Positions 60,350 to 64,000 of a stretch of DNA of 64,000 nt are shown here, one piece after another. Position numbers and translations under genes: made by a program. A model generated the notes under the pieces. It did not search any database. It had not been told where the DNA came from and was given only the letters and a program-made list of their open reading frames with translations. Every line of letters starts with the position of its first letter. Position 1 is the first letter of the stretch. Source of the stretch: Ruminococcus sp. (GTDB lineage Bacteria > Bacillota > Clostridia > Oscillospirales > Ruminococcaceae); contig JAISGY010000044.1 of assembly GCA_031262835.1 (NCBI GenBank), positions 1-64,000 on the forward strand, written 5' to 3'.

Positions 60350-60709
60350 TTACTTCTTTCGACTATTTTTCGCCGCCCAATACGCCTGCGAAATCGCCAT
60401 TACTGCTGCTTCCTTGTCGCGGTCGGAAATTTCGCCCCCCGCGAACATCGCCGAAACCTCCGAGACGAGCTTATCCATATAAAGCGAGCCGCTCTGAGGC
60501 GTTTCGGCAGGTTCCCCCCCAACAAGCTCATCGGTCGTTATCCCGAAGATATTCGCGAGGGCGCGGACGTGTTCAAAACGGGCGGCGGGCTTTACGCCGC
60601 GTTCGTAGTTTTGGATTGTGCGGTCGGTAACGCCGATTTTTTCAGCAAGCTCCTTCTGCGTTAAACCCATTCGGACGCGCTGTGACTTCAAAATTTCTTT
60701 GAATTCCAT
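60350..60709 (-). CDS. XRE family transcriptional regulator
   Basis: A 119-residue Cro/CI-type repressor. Helix-turn-helix at residues 10-60: LTQKELAEKIGVTDRTIQNYERGVKPAARFEHVRALANIF (conserved pattern; the recognition helix is in TDRTIQNYERG). The C-terminal 55 residues are acidic and helical, without a sensor. It is divergent from dinB, with paired operator-like repeats between them, so it may control itself and dinB. Confidence 0.88.
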   Translation of the reverse strand: MEFKEILKSQRVRMGLTQKELAEKIGVTDRTIQNYERGVKPAARFEHVRALANIFGITTDELVGGEPAETPQSGSLYMDKLVSEVSAMFAGGEISDRDKEAAVMAISQAYWAAKNSRKK

Positions 60710-60712
60710 AAC

Positions 60713-60795
60713 TTATACCATTTCTATTTTTATAGAAAAAATTTTCTTGAAATTCCTATTGACAAGAATCAAATTTCGTGTTACAATAGGTATAA
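60713..60795. promoter_or_regulatory. Operator-like repeats between the XRE gene and dinB
   Basis: An inverted pair TTATACC (60713-60719) and GGTATAA (60789-60795), the second at the dinB transcription start, and a perfect palindrome TTTCTAT-TTTT-ATAGAAA (60721-60738). Position fits sites for the divergent XRE regulator. No LexA-box of Bacillus type (CGAAC-N4-GTTCG) was seen. Confidence 0.6.
60759..60787 (+). promoter_or_regulatory. Sigma-A-type promoter for dinB
   Basis: TTGACA (60759-60764), 17-base spacer, TACAAT (60782-60787). Confidence 0.83.
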
Positions 60796-60825
60796 CATGA
60801 ATATATTTTCTATAACTATTATACA

Positions 60826-62175
60826 ATGCGAAAAATATTTTGTCAAGCGTTTAGAAAAAAATTTTTTTACGGTACTATTAATATGTTTATGAATGAAGCG
60901 TTCGGGGGCGGCAAAATTGCGGGCAACAGCACTGATTACCGCAAAATCCTCCATTGCGATGTAAATAACTTTTACGCAAGCGTCGAAATCCTCCATCACC
61001 CTAAGCTTGCGGGGAAGCCTGTTGCTGTCGGCGGAAGCGCGGAGGAGCGGCACGGCATTATCCTTGCGAAAAATTATATTGCGAAGCCGTTCGGTATTCA
61101 AGTCGGAATGGCACTTTGGCAGGCGCGCCAAAGATGCCCCGACCTCATAATCCTCCCGCCGGACTACCCGAAGTACCAGAAATTCTCCGCCCTTTTCCGT
61201 AAAATCCTCCTTGAATACACCGACCTTGTCGAGCCGTTCGGGCTTGACGAGAGTTGGTGCGACGTTACGGCAATCTGCGGGAAGCCGGACGCGGCGAGGT
61301 TGCTTGCCGATGAAATCCGCGAGCGCGTTAAAAACGAGCTCGGGTTAACAATCTCAATCGGAGTATCTTACAACAAAATCTTCGCGAAACTCGGCTCCGA
61401 CATAAAAAAGCCGGACGCAACCACCGTTATTTCACCGACGAATTTCAAACGCGTTGTATGGGGACTCCCCGCGAGCGACCTCTTGGGGGTTGGGCGGCAG
61501 GTTGAAAAAGCCCTCACCGGGGTTGGGATATTGACGATCGGGGACATCGCTAACACCGATATTTCCTACATGGAGAGGCTTTTCGGGAAGTGGGGCGCGT
61601 ACCTTCATTGCTACGCGAACGGGCTTGACAATTCGCCCGTAAAGCCGGGAGACTTTACGCCTGTTATTAAGTCCGTCGGCAACTCAACGACCTGTCCGCG
61701 AGACCTTGTGAGTGACGCCGACGCGCATATTGTGCTTTATAACCTTGCGGAATCGGTTGCGGAGCGTATGCGCGAAATCGGAATGTCGGCGAAAACCGTT
61801 CAAATAAGCCTTCGCACAAACGACCTGCATTGGTTCGAGCGGCAAACGAGCCTTTCCCGCCCGACAATGATTGCGGCGGAGCTTGCCGAAGAGGGAATGA
61901 AGCTTCTCCGCAAGAATTACGACTGGCGGCTTCCGCTTCGTAGCATCGGTATTCGCGGCGCAAAGCTTGTCCCATACTCGCCCTCGGAGCAGCTTTCCTT
62001 CTTCGCGGACGAAACGAAGCGAAATCGTGCCGAACGCCTCGAATACGCCGTTGACGACATAAGGCGGCGTTTCGGCTATGAGAAGTTGGGGCGGCTTGTC
62101 CTTAAATCGGACGGCATACTCGGGCAGCTTGACGCGAAAACCGCCAATGTAATTCACCCCCTCGGGTTCTCGTGA
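60826..62175 (+). CDS. dinB: DNA polymerase IV-like Y-family polymerase
   Basis: A Y-family polymerase for translesion synthesis. Catalytic residues in HCDVNNFYASVE (Asp 45) and FGLDESWCDVT (Asp-Glu pair); the steric-gate position is Tyr, as in clostridial members. The PAD/little-finger region is complete, and EQLSFFADE near the C-terminus matches a beta-clamp-binding motif (QL-x-x-F type). The long frame starts at 60826 without a ribosome site; homology begins at about residue 40, so M20 (60883) or M22 (60889) are also possible. It forms an operon with the small gene at 62239. Confidence 0.92.
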   Translation: MRKIFCQAFRKKFFYGTINMFMNEAFGGGKIAGNSTDYRKILHCDVNNFYASVEILHHPKLAGKPVAVGGSAEERHGIILAKNYIAKPFGIQVGMALWQARQRCPDLIILPPDYPKYQKFSALFRKILLEYTDLVEPFGLDESWCDVTAICGKPDAARLLADEIRERVKNELGLTISIGVSYNKIFAKLGSDIKKPDATTVISPTNFKRVVWGLPASDLLGVGRQVEKALTGVGILTIGDIANTDISYMERLFGKWGAYLHCYANGLDNSPVKPGDFTPVIKSVGNSTTCPRDLVSDADAHIVLYNLAESVAERMREIGMSAKTVQISLRTNDLHWFERQTSLSRPTMIAAELAEEGMKLLRKNYDWRLPLRSIGIRGAKLVPYSPSEQLSFFADETKRNRAERLEYAVDDIRRRFGYEKLGRLVLKSDGILGQLDAKTANVIHPLGFS

Positions 62176-62238
62176 TGTAAAGCAAAACGCCCTTACGGCA
62201 AATTTCATCGCTTAAATTCTGTAAAGGAGCTGTTCTTA

Positions 62239-62508
62239 ATGGAAGATTTGCTCAGAAACGATTATAAAGTTTACGTCGAAGTCCTCGAAAAACGGGCGAA
62301 GGACGGCATAATTACGCCGCTTGCCTTTGTATGGGAGGACGGCAGGAAATACGCCATCGACGGCGTTATCGACATTCGCAAGGCGGCGAGCCTCAAAGCC
62401 GGCGGCGCGGGGCTTCGCTACACCGTTAAAATCGCCGGCAACGCCCGCTTCATGTTCCTCGAAGAAGACCGAGGCGTTCGCCGTTGGTTTATGGAGAAAA
62501 AAGGTTAA
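62239..62508 (+). CDS. Small conserved dinB-associated protein
   Basis: An 89-residue protein found directly after dinB-type genes in Clostridia. It has a beta-rich pattern with KDGIITPLAFVWEDGRKYAID and RRWFMEKKG; it resembles the small DUF6504-type partners of DinB in Actinobacteria in length and layout, but this likeness is by eye. AAGGAG precedes the ATG. Possibly a polymerase accessory. Confidence 0.7.
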   Translation: MEDLLRNDYKVYVEVLEKRAKDGIITPLAFVWEDGRKYAIDGVIDIRKAASLKAGGAGLRYTVKIAGNARFMFLEEDRGVRRWFMEKKG

Positions 62509-62536
62509 CTATACTATATAAATATCTCGAAAGTTC

Positions 62537-62565
62537 TTGCAATTGCTCGAAAAATATGCTAAAAT
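62537..62565 (+). promoter_or_regulatory. Possible promoter for the FNT channel
   Basis: TTGCAA (62537-62542), 17-base spacer, TAAAAT (62560-62565). The TTG here should not be read as the start codon of the channel. Confidence 0.5.
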
Positions 62566-62581
62566 AATTATCGGAAAGGGT

Positions 62582-63220
62582 TTGATTATTATTTTAGATG
62601 TATTTATAAAGGCAATCTTAGCCGGGCTCTCAATCGCAATCGGCGGCACAGTCTTCCTCTCGGTCGAATCCCGCCCTCTCGGCGCGTTCCTCTTCGCCGT
62701 CGGGCTTTTCGCAATCCTTACCCGCGGTTTCAAGCTCTACACCGGCGCGATAGGCTACTTCTGGGAGAGGGACAGGCGTTTCAAGCTCGAAGTCCTCGTA
62801 ATCTGGCTCGGGAACTTCGCGGGGACGTTTCTCGGCGCGCTTTTAGTTAACCTTACCCGAATCGCCCCCATAAGCGGCAAGGCAGCCGCCCTCGTTGACA
62901 TAAAGCTTGCGGACAACCCCCTCTCAATCTTCGTCTTGGCAATCTTCTGCGGAATGTTAATGTACATAGCCGTTCACGGTTTTAACACTGCCGAAAAAGG
63001 TACAATAAAAGCGGTCGCCTGTATTCTCCCCGTCGCCGTCTTTATCCTCTGCGGTTTTGAACACTGCATCGCCAATATGTACTACTTCTCCCTCGCCGTC
63101 AAATCATTTACTTACCCTACCATGTGGCTTTACCTGTTAATAATGACCCTCGGCAACGCTCTCGGCGCGTGGATTCTCTCCGTACCCCCGTATTTATTGT
63201 CAGAACGCACAAAAAAATAA
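62582..63220 (+). CDS. Formate/nitrite transporter (FNT) family channel
   Basis: A membrane channel for formate, nitrite or similar monovalent anions. The FNT fold of six helices is seen, with the signature GFEHCIANMYYF (the conserved His in the pore) near residue 165. The N-terminus is short: no ATG is in frame before the first helix (DVFIKAILAGLSIAIGGT). The TTG at 62582 is taken because GGAAAGGG lies just upstream, though closer than ideal; the upstream TTG at 62537 overlaps a likely promoter. Formate export would suit a fermenter with acetate kinase. Confidence 0.82.
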   Translation: MIIILDVFIKAILAGLSIAIGGTVFLSVESRPLGAFLFAVGLFAILTRGFKLYTGAIGYFWERDRRFKLEVLVIWLGNFAGTFLGALLVNLTRIAPISGKAAALVDIKLADNPLSIFVLAIFCGMLMYIAVHGFNTAEKGTIKAVACILPVAVFILCGFEHCIANMYYFSLAVKSFTYPTMWLYLLIMTLGNALGAWILSVPPYLLSERTKK

Positions 63221-63279
63221 CAAATTTTTGTGCACTCATACAAATTCACAAAATTAGAGAAAAAAATATCATTTTTCTA

Positions 63280-63308
63280 TTGACAAATCAATAATAATAT
63301 AATATACT
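63280..63308 (+). promoter_or_regulatory. Sigma-A-type promoter for the prepilin gene
   Basis: TTGACA (63280-63285), 17-base spacer, TATACT (63303-63308), with a leader of about 80 bases. Confidence 0.83.
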
Positions 63309-63395
63309 AATAATCACAGGGAACAAACACTAAAAATCACAACAAAAACTTGGAACAACATATAAACGCAAAGAAAATACATGGAGGTGTTTCCA

Positions 63396-64000
63396 ATGAA
63401 TAACATTCGCGGGAAACTCCTCAAGGGGTTTACCCTCGTAGAACTAATCGTAGTAATCGCAATTATCGGTATCCTCTTCTCGGTAGGTTCGCTCGCAGTT
63501 TCAGTCATAATCCGCGATGCGAATATTAAAACCGCGAACGACTCCGCCCACGAGGCGCTTACATACGTTCAAAACTGGTTAATCGACCTCGAGATAAAAA
63601 ATGTTGATATTGAAACAATATTCAATGCACACAACTACAACGGGAAGGATTATTTCCAACTCCTTTCATCAAACAGCGGTTCGGCTTTTCAAACAACAAC
63701 AGGCGATTACGCCGGCATAAAAGTTTGTCTTTTAGAAGGCAATCCCTATTCAAAAACTACGGAGCTTAAGAAGACAACAGTTGACCCCGAGTCCGATGAC
63801 GGTAAGAAAATTTACGACAGCTTAAAAACCCTCTCCGATTCCTTCTCGTCAAGCTATGACGGAAGATGGCGGGTTGTCGTTAACGCAACCGACTACACCG
63901 TAGTCCTCGCATATTGGCAATCGACAGATTATCCGGCGGAACAGATAACAGGCATAACCGGCTATATGTTCCCGACGAAGACCGAAGGTTTTACGGCGGC
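63396..64000 (+). CDS. Type IV prepilin-like protein (partial, cut by window end)
   Basis: The frame is open from the ATG at 63396 (behind GGAGGTGT) to the window end, at least 201 residues. The N-terminus KGFTLVELIVVIAIIGILF is a class III prepilin signal, cleaved before Phe and methylated by the prepilin peptidase, followed by a hydrophobic helix. The rest is a polar globular head (YDGRWRVVVNATDYTVVLAYWQS). It belongs to a type IV pilus or competence pseudopilus, whose other genes probably follow beyond the window. Confidence 0.9.
   Translation, partial: MNNIRGKLLKGFTLVELIVVIAIIGILFSVGSLAVSVIIRDANIKTANDSAHEALTYVQNWLIDLEIKNVDIETIFNAHNYNGKDYFQLLSSNSGSAFQTTTGDYAGIKVCLLEGNPYSKTTELKKTTVDPESDDGKKIYDSLKTLSDSFSSSYDGRWRVVVNATDYTVVLAYWQSTDYPAEQITGITGYMFPTKTEGFTA

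Noticed and set aside
62537-62581. TTG at 62537 as the start of the FNT channel
   Set aside because: The TTG is the first part of a likely -35 box (TTGCAA-17-TAAAAT), and the added residues are not part of the FNT fold.

Overview
The window looks like chromosomal DNA from an anaerobic, endospore-forming Firmicute of the class Clostridia, probably a gut Oscillospiraceae/Ruminococcaceae-like lineage; that placement is inference. Support: a gerA-type germinant receptor operon, gerW and ymxH/ylmC-type sporulation genes, the scpA-scpB-DUF2953-gerW-dac-rluB order, a biotin-dependent Na+-pumping decarboxylase, acetate kinase, ferredoxin, and a NifU-like/GGGtGRT gene pair. No tRNA, rRNA, CRISPR array, integrase or transposase was seen. 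About twenty promoters match TTGACA/TATAAT, nearly all with 17-bp spacers, so transcription units can be drawn directly.

Layout. 0-2.4 kb: DUF2156 protein and an NSS-family Na+ symporter (+). 2.4-5.7 kb (-): DUF1858, a TrmK-Nif3 fusion, RqcH. 5.7-8.8 kb (-): three tandem CPBP membrane proteases. 8.8-10.6 kb (-): NifU-like scaffold plus GGGtGRT protein. 10.6-17.5 kb: YlmC/YmxH PRC-barrel protein, DUF1700-DUF4097 membrane protein, a permuted solute-binding lipoprotein (+), an XRE regulator, a family-2 glycosyltransferase and oadB-oadG. 17.5-22.5 kb (-): a dynamin / inactive-M48 / dynamin operon. 22.5-27.4 kb: Gfo/Idh/MocA oxidoreductase, gerAA-AB-AC (+), ferredoxin. 27.5-36.7 kb (-): nspC, DUF896 and ackA, then recD2-comF-mreB-rimO-pgsA-sfp. 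36.8-44.3 kb: esterase (+), then a minus-strand group with TPR lipoprotein, cca, a secreted repeat protein, tmcAL, a Cys-cluster protein and a PH-like membrane protein. 44.4-49.3 kb: SSS symporter (+) and the alpha, biotin-carrier and carboxyltransferase-like subunits of the decarboxylase (-). 49.3-55.8 kb (-): M50 protease, scpAB, DUF2953, gerW, dac, rluB; lysC. 55.8-60.3 kb (-): RCC1-repeat protein, Ser/Thr kinase with zinc ribbon, VWA protein and PP2C phosphatase. 60.3-64 kb: XRE regulator divergent from dinB and its small partner, an FNT channel, and the start of a prepilin gene cut by the window end.

Two accessory systems stand out. The first is a pair of bacterial dynamin-like GTPases flanking an M48-fold protein whose HExxH zinc site has become RECGR; one promoter serves all three genes, which suggests a membrane-remodelling complex with a non-catalytic M48 scaffold. 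The second is a kinase/phosphatase/VWA set matching the TerY-P phosphorylation triad, here headed by an RCC1 beta-propeller protein and with no Ter genes nearby. Its PP2C member has no canonical start codon, because a TACAGA-type inverted-repeat element sits where its 5' end should be. Smaller oddities are the TrmK-Nif3 fusion, the circularly permuted binding protein, the CPBP triplication that carries promoters along, a decarboxylase split over two loci, and two genes with tandem duplications over their stop codons.
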